A DNA stretch of 64,000 nucleotides, taken from Sporosarcina sp. P32b (GTDB taxonomy: Bacteria; Bacillota; Bacilli; Bacillales_A; Planococcaceae). The position numbers and the translations under genes were made by a program. The first letter of the stretch is position 1. The number at the start of each line of letters is the position of its first letter. The notes below the pieces were generated by a model. That model saw only the letters and a list, made by a program, of their open reading frames with translations, made no database searches and had not been told where the DNA came from. Positions 15,276 to 24,472 of this stretch are shown here, piece by piece. The DNA lies in assembly GCF_002743335.1 (NCBI RefSeq), contig NZ_PDZB01000008.1:1-64000 (forward strand), given 5' to 3'.

Positions 15276-17207
15276 ATGTTCAATTCATTGATTATGGATT
15301 TGATGTTGGTCGTGTTAATTGGCGTAGCATCGCAATGGATAGCTTGGCGTACGAGGATGCCGGCGATTGTCGTGATGGCAATTGCGGGGCTATTAGTTGG
15401 ACCGATTTTTGGTTTGATCAATCCGCAACAATCCATGGGAGATTTATATTCACCCATCATTACATTCGCAGTGGCTATTATATTATTTGAAGGCAGTTTG
15501 AACCTTGATTTTAAAGAAATTAAAGGATTTGGACGTCCCGTTGCGAGAATCGTAACGTTCGGTGCGTTTATCGCGTGGATTGCAGGTTCACTTGCAGCTC
15601 ACTATATCGCAGGATTGTCATGGGAAGTGGCATTCATCATTGGAGGACTATTTATCGTCACAGGTCCTACTGTGATTTTACCTCTTCTTAGACAAGCACG
15701 GTTAAAACCCCGTGCAGCCGCCATATTGAAGTGGGAAGGAATTGTCGTCGATCCATTCGGCGCCCTTCTAGCAGTATTTGCATTTGAAGTCATCAAGTTC
15801 ATCAATAGTGAAGTAACAGCCAAAGCGATGTTGTTGTTCGTTGGTGCTTCGTTGTTCTCCGTACTTCTAGGTTGGGGAACGAGCCGGATTCTAGGTACAG
15901 CATTTGAAAAAGGTTGGGTACCGGAGTATTTGAAAGCTCCGATTTTATTCGGCCTTGTGTTATTTGTCTTCGTATTATCTGATGAGATTATGCATGAGAC
16001 GGGGTTATTGGCTGTTACAGCGATGGGGATGACGATGGCTAATATGCACTTGACTACATTAGAAGATATCCGCAATTTTAAGGAGAATATTTCGGTATTG
16101 CTCATCTCAGGAATTTTCGTCATGTTGACGGCGTCTTTAGACCCGCATATCTTGATTGAAATTTTGAATCCTAAAATTATTCTATATGTACTCGCGATGC
16201 TATTTGTCGTCAGACCTCTGTCGATATGGGTATCAACAATCGGTACGGATTTGACGAATCGTGAAAAAACACTCATCGGGTGGATTGCGCCACGTGGTAT
16301 TGTAGCGCTAACCGTCTCAGGCTATTTCGCGACGATATTGCTTGAGAATGGTTATAAAGATGCGGAGCTGTTAACCGCTTTGACATTCGCACTCGTGTTT
16401 GCGACTGTTGTCGTACATGGTTTTTCAATTGGTTGGCTCGCAAAGAAACTCAATTTGGCCACGCCGGAAGAATCCGGTGTAGTACTGATCGGAAGTACAA
16501 GGTTTGTAGCAGAACTTGCGAAGAATATTAGTAACGCCGGTCATAAAGTTTTAGTTATGGAGGGCTCATGGGGCGGTCTGTCCAATGCACGTAAGCTCAG
16601 TGTGCCAACGTATATGGGGGATATTTTATCCGAGCATACAGGCTATCATTTAGACTTGACGCCATATCGTTATATTTTGGCGATGACCAAGACAGATTCT
16701 TATAACTCGCATGTCTGCGCCGATTTCACACCGGATCTAGGACGGGACTTACTCTTCCAGACGACCACACATAAACGAAGTGCAGGTCAACAGTTTAATC
16801 TGGCAACAGGGCAATTCTTGTTCACGCCGAACTTGTCCATCCATGAACTCGACGAACGTATCAACCAAGGGCACGTATTCCGTAAGACGTTGCTGACGAA
16901 ACAATACAGCTACACGCAGTACTTACGAGAACGCGATGACCAATCGATCTTGTTGTACATCATACGGGCAAATGGAGAAATGGAATTCTACACGGCAGAG
17001 AAAGAACTAAAAGCACAAACAGGGGATACAATCGTAGCGTTGTCGACGTTGAATAAAACAATCGAACGTACAATTGACCGACTGGAAGAAAAGAACGGCA
17101 AAGCGACTGTGCCAAAAGAAGTCGTCGAAACGAAGTTCTTAGAAGATACACCGAATGAAAAACCAGCGATACCAGGCGAAACACCACCGAAGATTGTGAA
17201 AGATTGA
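15276..17207 (+). CDS. Na+/H+ antiporter (CPA1) with C-terminal RCK-like domain
   Basis: A 643-residue monovalent cation:proton antiporter. The CPA1 membrane domain (~1-400, about 12 helices) includes AIAGLLVGPIFGLINPQQSM, FEGSLNLDF, FIVTGPTVILPLL and the ion-binding-type EGIVVDPFGALLAV. The cytosolic part (~410-520) resembles a TrkA-N/RCK nucleotide-binding domain (GVVLIGSTRFVAELAKNIS), followed by a TrkA-C-like segment and a charged tail. It probably exports Na+ or K+ in exchange for H+ for pH and salt homeostasis. ATG 15276 follows AAGGAGG by 11 bases; an earlier ATG at 15195 has no good site. Confidence 0.9.
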   Translation: MFNSLIMDLMLVVLIGVASQWIAWRTRMPAIVVMAIAGLLVGPIFGLINPQQSMGDLYSPIITFAVAIILFEGSLNLDFKEIKGFGRPVARIVTFGAFIAWIAGSLAAHYIAGLSWEVAFIIGGLFIVTGPTVILPLLRQARLKPRAAAILKWEGIVVDPFGALLAVFAFEVIKFINSEVTAKAMLLFVGASLFSVLLGWGTSRILGTAFEKGWVPEYLKAPILFGLVLFVFVLSDEIMHETGLLAVTAMGMTMANMHLTTLEDIRNFKENISVLLISGIFVMLTASLDPHILIEILNPKIILYVLAMLFVVRPLSIWVSTIGTDLTNREKTLIGWIAPRGIVALTVSGYFATILLENGYKDAELLTALTFALVFATVVVHGFSIGWLAKKLNLATPEESGVVLIGSTRFVAELAKNISNAGHKVLVMEGSWGGLSNARKLSVPTYMGDILSEHTGYHLDLTPYRYILAMTKTDSYNSHVCADFTPDLGRDLLFQTTTHKRSAGQQFNLATGQFLFTPNLSIHELDERINQGHVFRKTLLTKQYSYTQYLRERDDQSILLYIIRANGEMEFYTAEKELKAQTGDTIVALSTLNKTIERTIDRLEEKNGKATVPKEVVETKFLEDTPNEKPAIPGETPPKIVKD

Positions 17208-17303
17208 GTGGTTTGAAATATAAAGTAAGGTACTCGTGTTAAGTGACATTTATCGGTGTTCATTGAAGTTGAGATTGTGATTGTTTCTTTGTGTGAATTT
17301 GAC

Positions 17304-17336
17304 AAGCCCTTGAACTTAACCAAGTTCAAGGGCTTT
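17304..17336 (+). terminator. Perfect hairpin downstream of the antiporter gene
   Basis: AAGCCCTTGAACTT and AAGTTCAAGGGCTT pair fully around AACC; the T-run is short (TTTGCTT). It probably terminates the antiporter transcript. Confidence 0.7.
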
Positions 17337-17390
17337 GCTTATTCATGCACTGTCTATAGTGGCAGATCTATTACTTCCATGATGAATGTA

Positions 17391-17472
17391 GGGTTGAAGA
17401 GGAAGCTGGGGCGACTGCGGGAGTCTCAAGCCACGCCCTCCGGAACGCGTCACCAGCTGGAGCTCCAATCCC
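17391..17472 (+). repeat. Covarying hairpin repeat, copy 4 (short, plus orientation)
   Basis: GGGTTGAAG and CTCCAATCCC form the outer arms with mismatches; AGCTGG pairs with CCAGCT. The conserved GCGACTGCGGGAGTC and CCCTCCGGAACGCGTC blocks are present. The rest of 17473-17733 holds only a small CCAATC/GATTGG hairpin near 17641 and no gene I can see. Confidence 0.8.
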
Positions 17473-17733
17473 GTGCACTCTGAAACTAGCCAGTAGCGTT
17501 GTTTGTTCATATAGAAAAAAGGGTATCTATACTACACATATTCCCATAACAAAAACTAGTAAATACCACCCGCCTTACATATCCATCTGGTATGAAATGC
17601 GTACCTATCGGACAAAATGAAATCAACAATTTGAGCGAATCCAATCTTTTGTTGGATTGGCACTTCGCGCGCTACTGCGTAAACTAATCATACTAGATAC
17701 ATATGTCGAAAATATCTATTCGGAGGTGATACC

Positions 17734-18303
17734 ATGAATGCTGTAATAGGGTTTGCGAGCGCCGCCGAACAACTACAGCGGTATGACGCGGTCCGTAGAA
17801 AGAATGCCGAAAACGCCTATGAACGCCAAACGGAATTCCGTGAACAAGTCCAAAAGACCAAAGGCGATCTAGCCGCATTGTTACGTGGAAACACACAACC
17901 GATTGAAAAGTCTGATGAAACGCAACAAGATTTCCAAAAACTTGGCGCAGGCCAGATAAAAAATATTTCAATTCCGCTCGGCAATAATTTAGATGAAACG
18001 ATCGATCTCTTGCGTAAAGTCCGCAAAGAGGCATACTCTGAATCACCGCCAACGACTGCGGATTATCAGCTAGCTAGTAATGCATCAGCGAAAATAACAC
18101 AAGCTGAACTTCAATTAGCATTACATAATCGCGCCAAAACGATTCGTGATCAAATGGGTACAGTCGACAGCACCGCAGCGAATGACAGAACGAATCGTAT
18201 GCAACAGCAATATAGCCATGCATTTTCCATCTATCCAATACAAAATCAAGCTAGAATGAATCAATACGAGATGGATCAGCCACAAATGAATGTCAGCGTT
18301 TGA
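17734..18303 (+). CDS. Hypothetical helical protein, 189 aa
   Basis: The 189-residue frame starts at ATG 17734 behind CGGAGGTGAT. The protein is Gln/Ala/Asn-rich and mostly helical: residues ~8-50 (AAEQLQRYDAVRRKNAENAY, then ERQTEFREQVQKTKGDL) look like a coiled coil, a second helical block lies at ~80-140, and the C-terminal 40 residues are low-complexity (PIQNQARMNQYEMDQPQMNV). There is no signal peptide or membrane segment. I do not recognise the family. It is probably monocistronic, with a terminator at 18323. The strong ribosome-binding site and coding character make the gene likely. Confidence 0.7.
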   Translation: MNAVIGFASAAEQLQRYDAVRRKNAENAYERQTEFREQVQKTKGDLAALLRGNTQPIEKSDETQQDFQKLGAGQIKNISIPLGNNLDETIDLLRKVRKEAYSESPPTTADYQLASNASAKITQAELQLALHNRAKTIRDQMGTVDSTAANDRTNRMQQQYSHAFSIYPIQNQARMNQYEMDQPQMNVSV

Positions 18304-18322
18304 TCTGATTCGGTTGAAAACG

Positions 18323-18359
18323 AAGCCCGTTTTGCTGGACCCCAGTGAATGGGCTTTTT
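18323..18359 (+). terminator. Intrinsic terminator
   Basis: AAGCCC pairs with GGGCTT across a ~22-base loop that itself contains TGGACCCCAG, followed by TTTTT. Confidence 0.7.
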
Positions 18360-18416
18360 CGATGATATCTAATCGGTTAGCTTTCTATCCAAACGAAGAG
18401 AAAGGGAGTCACACAT

Positions 18417-18905
18417 ATGTCAAAGAAGAGTAAGTTACCGAAAACCAATGCAATTCGCCTGATCGAAAGCGAAGAGATTCCATTTGAAATCCGTAGCTAT
18501 CAAACGGATGACGGACATAATGATGGTGTTTCGGTTGCGATTAAAACGAATGAACCGGTCTCTACCGTTTATAAAACACTCGTTGCCATGGCGAGCAAAA
18601 CAGACCTACTCGTTTTTATCATTCCTGTTTCAGACGAGCTAGACTTGAAAAAGGCAGCCAAAACGGCAGGCTTTAAAAAGGTTGAAATGCTTCCAATGAA
18701 AGAATTGACGAAAGAAACGGGCTATGTCCGTGGCGGTTGTTCACCAATTGGCATGAAACGGGAGTTGCCGACATTCATTGACCAACAAGCTGAAACGCTC
18801 GATTATGTTTATGTGAGTGCAGGCAAAGTCGGTTTGCAAATGAAATTAGCGCCACAAGATTTGGCGCAAGTCGCAAAAGCACAATTTAGTGATCTCGTAA
18901 AGTAA
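18417..18905 (+). CDS. ybaK: Cys-tRNA(Pro) deacylase YbaK/EbsC
   Basis: This 162-residue protein of the YbaK/ProX editing family removes cysteine mischarged on tRNA-Pro in trans. The family opening TNAIRLIESEEIPFEIRSY, the VYKTLVAMASKTDLLVFIIP strand with its essential lysine (K-T-L), the KKAAKTAGFKKVEMLPMKEL block and the glycine-rich GYVRGGCSPIGMKRELPTFI substrate-loop segment are all present. ATG 18417 has GAAAGGGAGT nine bases upstream. It stands between unrelated genes, so no operon context can be used. Confidence 0.92.
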   Translation: MSKKSKLPKTNAIRLIESEEIPFEIRSYQTDDGHNDGVSVAIKTNEPVSTVYKTLVAMASKTDLLVFIIPVSDELDLKKAAKTAGFKKVEMLPMKELTKETGYVRGGCSPIGMKRELPTFIDQQAETLDYVYVSAGKVGLQMKLAPQDLAQVAKAQFSDLVK

Positions 18906-18981
18906 GTCCATAGCAACTTTGTCGATTTCTGTTACAATGGATCAATGAAGACACTGACGATTAGAAGAAAGAAGAATGTAT

Positions 18982-19629
18982 ATGCGTAATTTATTAGCTT
19001 GGCGATGGATATTTTTCATCGGTGGCATGATGATCATGTCGCTTGGCATCTCGTTGATGATCAAAGGTCAGCGGCTTGGAATTGCTCCTTGGGACGTGCT
19101 CCATCTCGGTTTATATCAAAACTTCGGATTGACGATAGGGTCGTGGAGTATTATATCGGGTTTTGTTATCATTTCGGTCACGTCGATTATTTTGAGGGAA
19201 TGGCCAAGATGGGGTACATGGCTTAATATGTTGGTCATCGGATTATTTATCGACTTTTTCAACTGGCTTATACCTGATGTCACTTCGTTGACTTTGCAGA
19301 TTATTTGTTTCATTATCGGTGTATTTGTCCTATCTTATGGGGTGGGAATATACGTATCGCCGAATCTTGGGGCTGGACCTCGTGATAGCTTGATGTTGTT
19401 ATTTGTTGAAAAGTTCGGCTGGAGCCTTCGATTGGTACGAACTACGATAGAAGCCATAGCCACACTGATCGGTTTCTTACTGGGCGGACCTGTAGGGATC
19501 GGTACATTGGTTGTCGTCCTATTCTCTGGTCAAATTATTCAAATTGCTTTGCCGCAATGCAAGAGAATGTTACTGAAAATCACGCATCAAACGGATGAAA
19601 AAGTTTTATTACACTATAAAGGAGCATAA
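18982..19629 (+). CDS. YczE/YitT-family membrane protein
   Basis: A protein of 215 residues with five predicted membrane helices, matching the YczE/YyaS/YitT group: the GISLMIKGQRLGIAPWDVLH segment, GTWLNMLVIGLFIDFF and SYGVGIYVSPNLGAGPRDSL are typical. In B. subtilis YczE influences surfactin/bacillaene production; the molecular role is unknown. ATG 18982 (MRNLLAWRW) is preferred with AGAAAGAAG seven bases before it; ATG 18976 is two codons upstream. A weak terminator-like hairpin follows at 19628. Confidence 0.85.
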   Translation: MRNLLAWRWIFFIGGMMIMSLGISLMIKGQRLGIAPWDVLHLGLYQNFGLTIGSWSIISGFVIISVTSIILREWPRWGTWLNMLVIGLFIDFFNWLIPDVTSLTLQIICFIIGVFVLSYGVGIYVSPNLGAGPRDSLMLLFVEKFGWSLRLVRTTIEAIATLIGFLLGGPVGIGTLVVVLFSGQIIQIALPQCKRMLLKITHQTDEKVLLHYKGA

Positions 19630-19651
19630 GCCCACTCGGCTGTGCTTTTTT
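19628..19651 (+). terminator. Weak terminator
   Basis: AGCCCA and TGTGCT pair imperfectly around CTCGGC and are followed by seven T. Confidence 0.45.
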
Positions 19652-19674
19652 TATTTGCCTAAACATATGATGAA

Positions 19675-20784
19675 ATGAAGAAAGAAAGGGTGGTCATTAT
19701 ATACGGACATATAACAGAATATATGGGAACGGCTTATACAGGACAAGGCGTGCAGCATAAATACGAAGAGTTGCTCGCGGAATCAAAGAAGACGATATTT
19801 TTGAAGTGTTTGCCTACCCATTCCTTATCGCAAGTACTCAATGACTTGGCGGTCTATTTCGTCAACAGGGGCTATAGTGTAGATCGCTTCATGAATCCTG
19901 GACATGTGGATAAAACCGATGCGCTTTTTATTAAAGGACTGGAACTGTTGATCTTGCAAGCATCCCATCCGGTTTCATTCGAACCGACAGATCTTGGTAA
20001 GCGACATAAAGTCTTTTGCTTCTATGATGTCTATCATCAAGATCAATTACTTGGACGGCATGACGAAGTGAGTGTGTTGTTGAAAGAAGAGCGAACGCAT
20101 TTCGGTCAGTCGTTGAAAGAGTTAAAACGAGCCAAAGCAATCCATGACGAATGGGAAGCAGTCAATATCGCTCGCATGGATTGGCCTCGCCACGAGGAGA
20201 TTACGGAAGAATTAAAGCGAGAAATATTTAAGACCATTGAGTTAACCAAATCAGCTCACGTCTCGCATCGCATTGTCGGTTCATTATCAGCTGGTAGCGC
20301 ACATGACTTCATCCCGTCGATCACGAAACGTACGAAACGTCGCTTTCTAATCAAGGGATTACCGGGCACAGGTAAGTCGACGATGATGCGTGCGCTAGGA
20401 GACGAAGCACAGCGACGGGGTCTAGATGTGCTATACGGTTGGTGCGGACTGGATCCAGCAAGTATCGACTTAGTCCTATTTCCGGAGCTATCGGTGTGTC
20501 TGTTTGATTCGACGCAACCTCATGCTTACGATGCAGAAAGTCCACGCGACGAATTAGTAGATATCGTGCCGTTATGCGCAGAAGATGAAGAAGCAGAAAA
20601 GCAAATCGATGATATTCGACGCCGTTATCAAGCAGTGATTGGGGAAGCGGGCAGTCAGATGAAAGTCGCTGTGCAATCACAAAATAGCGCAAGAATCCAA
20701 ATGGACCGTGCGTTAAACGTAGAAGTATTTGAGAAGAAATTACAAGATCTCTATGCCTTTATTAAAGCATTTGAAGAAAAGTAA
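19675..20784 (+). CDS. PRK06851-type tandem P-loop ATPase-like protein
   Basis: A 369-residue protein of two related halves. The C-terminal half (~195-369) has an intact Walker A, KGLPGTGKSTMMRALGDEAQ (~225-244), and the family segment PELSVCLFDSTQPHAYDAES. The N-terminal half has the equivalent strand TIFLKCLPTHSLSQVLNDLA, in which the P-loop glycine, lysine and serine are lost, and ELLILQASHPVSFEP in place of the DSTxPH segment. This tandem form is typical of an uncharacterised Firmicute ATPase family. The start is uncertain: ATG 19675 lies upstream of the best AGAAAGGGTGG site, which would suit a start near codon 9. Confidence 0.75.
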   Translation: MKKERVVIIYGHITEYMGTAYTGQGVQHKYEELLAESKKTIFLKCLPTHSLSQVLNDLAVYFVNRGYSVDRFMNPGHVDKTDALFIKGLELLILQASHPVSFEPTDLGKRHKVFCFYDVYHQDQLLGRHDEVSVLLKEERTHFGQSLKELKRAKAIHDEWEAVNIARMDWPRHEEITEELKREIFKTIELTKSAHVSHRIVGSLSAGSAHDFIPSITKRTKRRFLIKGLPGTGKSTMMRALGDEAQRRGLDVLYGWCGLDPASIDLVLFPELSVCLFDSTQPHAYDAESPRDELVDIVPLCAEDEEAEKQIDDIRRRYQAVIGEAGSQMKVAVQSQNSARIQMDRALNVEVFEKKLQDLYAFIKAFEEK

Positions 20785-20800
20785 TGGCGTATAAAACACA

Positions 20801-20827
20801 AAAAAACCGCAGACTCTGCGGTTTTTT
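20801..20827. terminator. Bidirectional terminator between convergent genes
   Basis: AAAAACCGCA and TGCGGTTTTT pair around GACTC, with A- and T-runs on both sides. It serves the genes ending at 20784 (plus) and 20826 (minus). Confidence 0.85.
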
Positions 20828-21497
20828 AGTTGAATTTATGAATATAAAAGGCTTCGTTATACAACCAGTCAAGTGCATCTTTGTCATTTGCAGCCCATCG
20901 TTTTTCCATGTCAGGTAGCATCCAAACTGTCTGAGAGGCATGTGCGCGTAATGCGGCAATCTTTTTATCTGCTACATTCGGTGTTTGGTGTACAACATGC
21001 GGCTCACCGAGTTGGTTCAATGTATCATTATCGAATGCTTTCATGTACAGTACCGGTCGATTCGCTTCTGGCATACGGCTCATTGCTTCAATCACGGCTA
21101 CGCCTGTTGCGTTGTGGTCGGGATGTACAGCAAGCGTCGGGTGGAATGAGATAACTAAAGAAGGAGTTAATTCTTCAATGAGATCGGTCATCATTTTAAC
21201 GAGTTTCTCTGGATCTTCAAATTCTATCGTTTTGTCGCGAAGTCCCATCATTCGTAAATCTGTCAATCCCATCGCATCACACGCATCCAGCAACTCTTGT
21301 TTCCGGATTTGCGGTAGGGTTTCACGGTTTGCGAAAGGAGGATTTCCAAGATTCCGTCCCATTTCGCCAAGTGTCAAGCAAGCGTAGGTAACGGGTACGC
21401 CCATTTCAATATATTCTGCAATTGTACCGGCAATGCCGAAGGATTCATCATCAGGATGAGGGAATACAACGAGTACGTGTCGTTCTTTTTGCAACAT
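20826..21497 (-). CDS. bshB2: Bacillithiol biosynthesis deacetylase BshB2
   Basis: A 223-residue zinc-dependent deacetylase of the LmbE/PIG-L family. The zinc motif HPDDE is at 14-18 and AVHPDHNATG supplies the later ligands. It would remove acetate from N-acetylglucosaminyl malate in bacillithiol synthesis; in B. subtilis BshB2 (YojG) is the secondary deacetylase. ATG 21497 follows AAGGGAG by eight bases; an upstream in-frame extension to 21551 overlaps the preceding gene's end and lacks a site. The yojF homologue lies 16 bases upstream in the same operon, as in B. subtilis. Confidence 0.92.
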   Translation of the reverse strand: MLQKERHVLVVFPHPDDESFGIAGTIAEYIEMGVPVTYACLTLGEMGRNLGNPPFANRETLPQIRKQELLDACDAMGLTDLRMMGLRDKTIEFEDPEKLVKMMTDLIEELTPSLVISFHPTLAVHPDHNATGVAVIEAMSRMPEANRPVLYMKAFDNDTLNQLGEPHVVHQTPNVADKKIAALRAHASQTVWMLPDMEKRWAANDKDALDWLYNEAFYIHKFN

Positions 21498-21513
21498 CAA
21501 AAAATCTCCCTTC

Positions 21514-21864
21514 TTAATAAGCAAATGGCGTTTCACTGATCTCAAGCGCAACCGCTAGTTTTCCGTCCGGTCCAAGCCCCGCCATCAGTAAACGATTATG
21601 TTCGTCAAGTGTATAGTGCGTGATTCCTTGTGCGTAAATCCAGCCACTCGGCAATTTCAGACCGATGCGGTGAGGGGATTCGCCTGCCACTTTTCCCAGT
21701 TCATAGCGGATGATGACATTACGAATAAACGCGCCCGCATTAAAAAATCCTTCTTGGAAATGAGAAGCATACGATCCATTTGTCGTTTCCAAATGTATGT
21801 AGACATCTTTATTGGCAAAGGAGTCCAGTAACTCCTGTAAATGTGTCACGTCAACAGTTTCCAT
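21514..21864 (-). CDS. yojF: YojF-family (DUF1806) protein
   Basis: A 116-residue protein of the DUF1806/YojF family, of unknown function but consistently paired with bshB2. Typical features are the LHLE-like opening (VYIHLETTNGSYASHFQEGF), the FIRNVIIRYELGKVAGESPH segment and the WIYAQGITHYTLDEHNRLLM block. ATG 21864 is chosen: AGGAGG stands six bases upstream, while the alternative ATG at 21870 abuts that site. The spacing to bshB2 suggests co-transcription and perhaps a joint role in thiol metabolism. Confidence 0.9.
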   Translation of the reverse strand: METVDVTHLQELLDSFANKDVYIHLETTNGSYASHFQEGFFNAGAFIRNVIIRYELGKVAGESPHRIGLKLPSGWIYAQGITHYTLDEHNRLLMAGLGPDGKLAVALEISETPFAY

Positions 21865-21943
21865 ACTCATCCTCCTAAATCGTGCAATCTTTCTATTTAA
21901 TATTATATAGATATTGCCGTTTGAATGCGATTAGACGGCTCAC

Positions 21944-21968
21944 AAAAAAGTCAGGAATACACCTGACT
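21944..21968 (-). terminator. Intrinsic terminator of pdxK
   Basis: On the minus strand AGTCAGG pairs with CCTGACT around TGTATT, followed by TTTTTT. Confidence 0.9.
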
Positions 21969-21981
21969 TGTAAGCAATTCA

Positions 21982-22815
21982 TTATACTTCCTGCAGCTCA
22001 ACTTGCGGCACGTCGAACTGATTTTTCGCACCGTGCATGACAGGTCCTACATACTCATTGAGCTTCCAGCCATGCGCAATAGCCGCTGTGACAAACTGCT
22101 TCGCTTCAATGACCGCGTCTTTGATTGCCAACCCATTCGCCAAATTTGCTGTAATAGCTGCTGCAAACGTACAGCCTGCCCCATGATTATGATACGTATC
22201 GGATCTTTCTGCTTTCAGTAACGTAAACGTCAATCCGTCGTAGAATAAATCTACCGCTTCCTCATGTTCGAGTTGTTTGCCGCCTTTGATCACGACATTA
22301 CGTGCACCCAGTTCATGAATTTTTTGTGCCGCTACTTTCATATCGTCAATGGTCTTCGGTGTTTTCATAGAAGCTAATTGTCCCGCTTCAAATAAATTCG
22401 GCGTGACGATTTCTGCTTTTGGCACGAGATATTTAATCATCGCATCCGTATTCCCAGGATTCAATACTTCATCTTCCCCTTTACACACCATGACGGGGTC
22501 GATGACTACATGATCCAAACCGGATTCATCAATTGCCTGACCTGCTGTCTGAATGATTTCTTCCGTGCTCAACATGCCTGTTTTGATAGCATCGATGCCA
22601 GTAGATAACGCCGTTTTCAATTGTGCTTTCACGACGTCGATTGGCAATGAATAGACATTATGTGACCAATTCTGATCGGGATCCATCGTGACAACTACTG
22701 TTACTGCTGTCATGCCATACGTACCGTGTTCTTGAAAAGTTTTCAAATCCGCTTGAATACCCGCACCGCCTGAAGTATCCGAGCCTGCAATCGTCAATGT
22801 TTTCTTCAATGCCAT
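21982..22815 (-). CDS. pdxK: Pyridoxine/HMP kinase PdxK (ThiD-like)
   Basis: A 277-residue ribokinase-superfamily kinase. LTIAGSDTSGGAGIQADLKT opens it, MTAVTVVVTMDPDQNW and KTGMLSTEEII follow, and DPVMVCKGEDEVLNP and TPNLFEAGQL lead to the catalytic NHGAGCTFAAAI anion-hole/base segment. The details (MVCKG, NLFEA, NHGAGCT) match the B. subtilis PdxK subgroup that phosphorylates B6 vitamers, and sometimes hydroxymethylpyrimidine, rather than classical ThiD. ATG 22815 has AAGGAGAC upstream. It is monocistronic with its own terminator and divergent from the DUF4230 gene. Confidence 0.88.
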   Translation of the reverse strand: MALKKTLTIAGSDTSGGAGIQADLKTFQEHGTYGMTAVTVVVTMDPDQNWSHNVYSLPIDVVKAQLKTALSTGIDAIKTGMLSTEEIIQTAGQAIDESGLDHVVIDPVMVCKGEDEVLNPGNTDAMIKYLVPKAEIVTPNLFEAGQLASMKTPKTIDDMKVAAQKIHELGARNVVIKGGKQLEHEEAVDLFYDGLTFTLLKAERSDTYHNHGAGCTFAAAITANLANGLAIKDAVIEAKQFVTAAIAHGWKLNEYVGPVMHGAKNQFDVPQVELQEV

Positions 22816-23010
22816 AATAAAACGTCTCCTTCGCTTACTAAAATTTCTTGTTACTTATAGTATACAACTAATTGTCGAAATACAAACAACTCGGGTATGA
22901 TGAAAGTCTAGAAAGCTTGTAATACGTACTGGTTTTGCTAATGAAACCTATTATTCGACAGAACGTACAAATAGAAACCGAGTGTTTGATTAAACGAGAG
23001 GGTGTGAGCC

Positions 23011-23766
23011 ATGAGTAAGCATGAATCGTCTAAGAGAGGGAATAAGGAAATAACGGAGGCTGATGCGCAAGCAGCCGTAACATTCGCTGGACGAAAAAAG
23101 ACTAAACGGAAGCGTAGGGGAGGACTTTTCGAACTCGCTTTCACTTTATGGTCTTCGTGGAGAAAAACCTATATTTTATTACTTTTGATTATGGTCGCCG
23201 CACTTATAACCTTACCAATCGCAGGTTTTTATTTAATGCAACTGGGCTCTACTTTTACAGAACAAAAAACGGCTTTTGTTGAGCGTGTCCAAGAGCTTCA
23301 ACAACTAACAACAGCGGAAGCTTATACGAAAGTGCTCGTCAAACGCACCGACAATGAATTATTTGGCCAAAGCATCGGTGTCAATTTTCCTGGAACGAAG
23401 CGGAATTTATTAGTAATCATTCCTGGTTCCGTTAAAGCGGGGATTGATTTAAGTAAAATCACCGAGCAAGATATGCGGGTGGACGAAGAAGAAAAACGTA
23501 TTGAGCTGACAATCCCGAAAGCTGAATTCCTCGGCGGGGCAGAATTGTATTTCGATAAAGTAGAAGTCTATTCTGTAGAAGGACTATTCCGTGGAAAAGC
23601 AGATATAAAGGAAGGCTATGAGCTAGCGAATGAAGCCAAAAAGCTGGTTTTAAAAGAGGCGTCCGAACAAGGCGTGCTGGAATCCGCTGAACAGAGTGCC
23701 GTAAAAACGCTGAAAGATATGTTTTCCTTCGCAGGCTATCGACTGGATATTGAATTTAAGGAGTGA
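23011..23766 (+). CDS. DUF4230-domain membrane-anchored protein
   Basis: A 251-residue protein with a basic cytosolic N-terminus ([12 protein letters not shown] at ~27-38), one membrane helix (~53-77, [20 protein letters not shown]) and an extracytoplasmic DUF4230 domain (~95-250: [20 protein letters not shown], then [15 protein letters not shown] and [13 protein letters not shown]). The function of the family is unknown. ATG 23011 follows AGAGGGTGTG. The stop is five bases before the ung start, whose ribosome-binding site lies inside this gene's last codons, so the two are probably co-transcribed. Confidence 0.85.
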   Translation: MSKHESSKRGNKEITEADAQAAVTFAGRKKTKRKRRGGLFELAFTLWSSWRKTYILLLLIMVAALITLPIAGFYLMQLGSTFTEQKTAFVERVQELQQLTTAEAYTKVLVKRTDNELFGQSIGVNFPGTKRNLLVIIPGSVKAGIDLSKITEQDMRVDEEEKRIELTIPKAEFLGGAELYFDKVEVYSVEGLFRGKADIKEGYELANEAKKLVLKEASEQGVLESAEQSAVKTLKDMFSFAGYRLDIEFKE

Positions 23767-23771
23767 TGCAT

Positions 23772-24449
23772 ATGGTAGCAGAATTTCGAAATGATTGGGA
23801 TCACATACTAAAAGATGAATTCGACAAACCGTATTATCAGGAATTGCGTACGTTCTTGCGTGGGGAATATACAAATCACATCATTTATCCGCAAATGACC
23901 GATATGTGGACAGCGTTTAAACTGACACCTTTTCAGGATGTCAACGTCGTGATATTAGGCCAGGACCCGTATCATGGGCCAAATCAAGCACATGGTATGA
24001 GTTTTTCTGTCCAGCCTGGCGTCAAGGTACCACCAAGTTTACGCAATATCTTTAAAGAACTGTCATCGGATATCGGGATGGATGTTCCCACTGAAGGAAT
24101 GTTGACAGGATGGGCCGAACAAGGTGTATTATTATTGAATACTGTACTGACTGTGCGCGAAGGAGCACCGGCATCGCATCGTGGGAAAGGTTGGGAACGC
24201 TTTACGGACGAAGTTATTCGTAAACTGTCGATGCGCAGAGCGCCAGTTGTCTTCATTTTATGGGGGAGACATGCGCAGGAAAAAACGGCATTGATCAACC
24301 GCAGACGCCATGCGATTATCGAATCACCACATCCGAGTCCATTCAGTGCGTCTAGAGGATTTTTTGGCAGTAAGCCGTTTACTAAAACGAATGATTATTT
24401 ACGAGAGTGGGGAAGAGAGCCGATTAATTGGGCAAAAACTACCGAGTGA
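23772..24449 (+). CDS. ung: Uracil-DNA glycosylase
   Basis: A 225-residue family-1 uracil-DNA glycosylase that starts base-excision repair of deaminated cytosine. The catalytic water-activating motif GQDPYHG contains Asp65, the uracil-binding AHGMSFSV segment follows, and the minor-groove leucine loop [11 protein letters not shown] carries His187. ATG 23772 is eight bases after AAGGAG. With the following genes it reproduces the B. subtilis order ung-ywdI-ywdK-gerQ, except that a small Cys-rich gene is inserted at 24473. Confidence 0.96.
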   Translation: MVAEFRNDWDHILKDEFDKPYYQELRTFLRGEYTNHIIYPQMTDMWTAFKLTPFQDVNVVILGQDPYHGPNQAHGMSFSVQPGVKVPPSLRNIFKELSSDIGMDVPTEGMLTGWAEQGVLLLNTVLTVREGAPASHRGKGWERFTDEVIRKLSMRRAPVVFILWGRHAQEKTALINRRRHAIIESPHPSPFSASRGFFGSKPFTKTNDYLREWGREPINWAKTTE

Positions 24450-24472
24450 ATAAGTAGAGAGGAAGTGTGACG

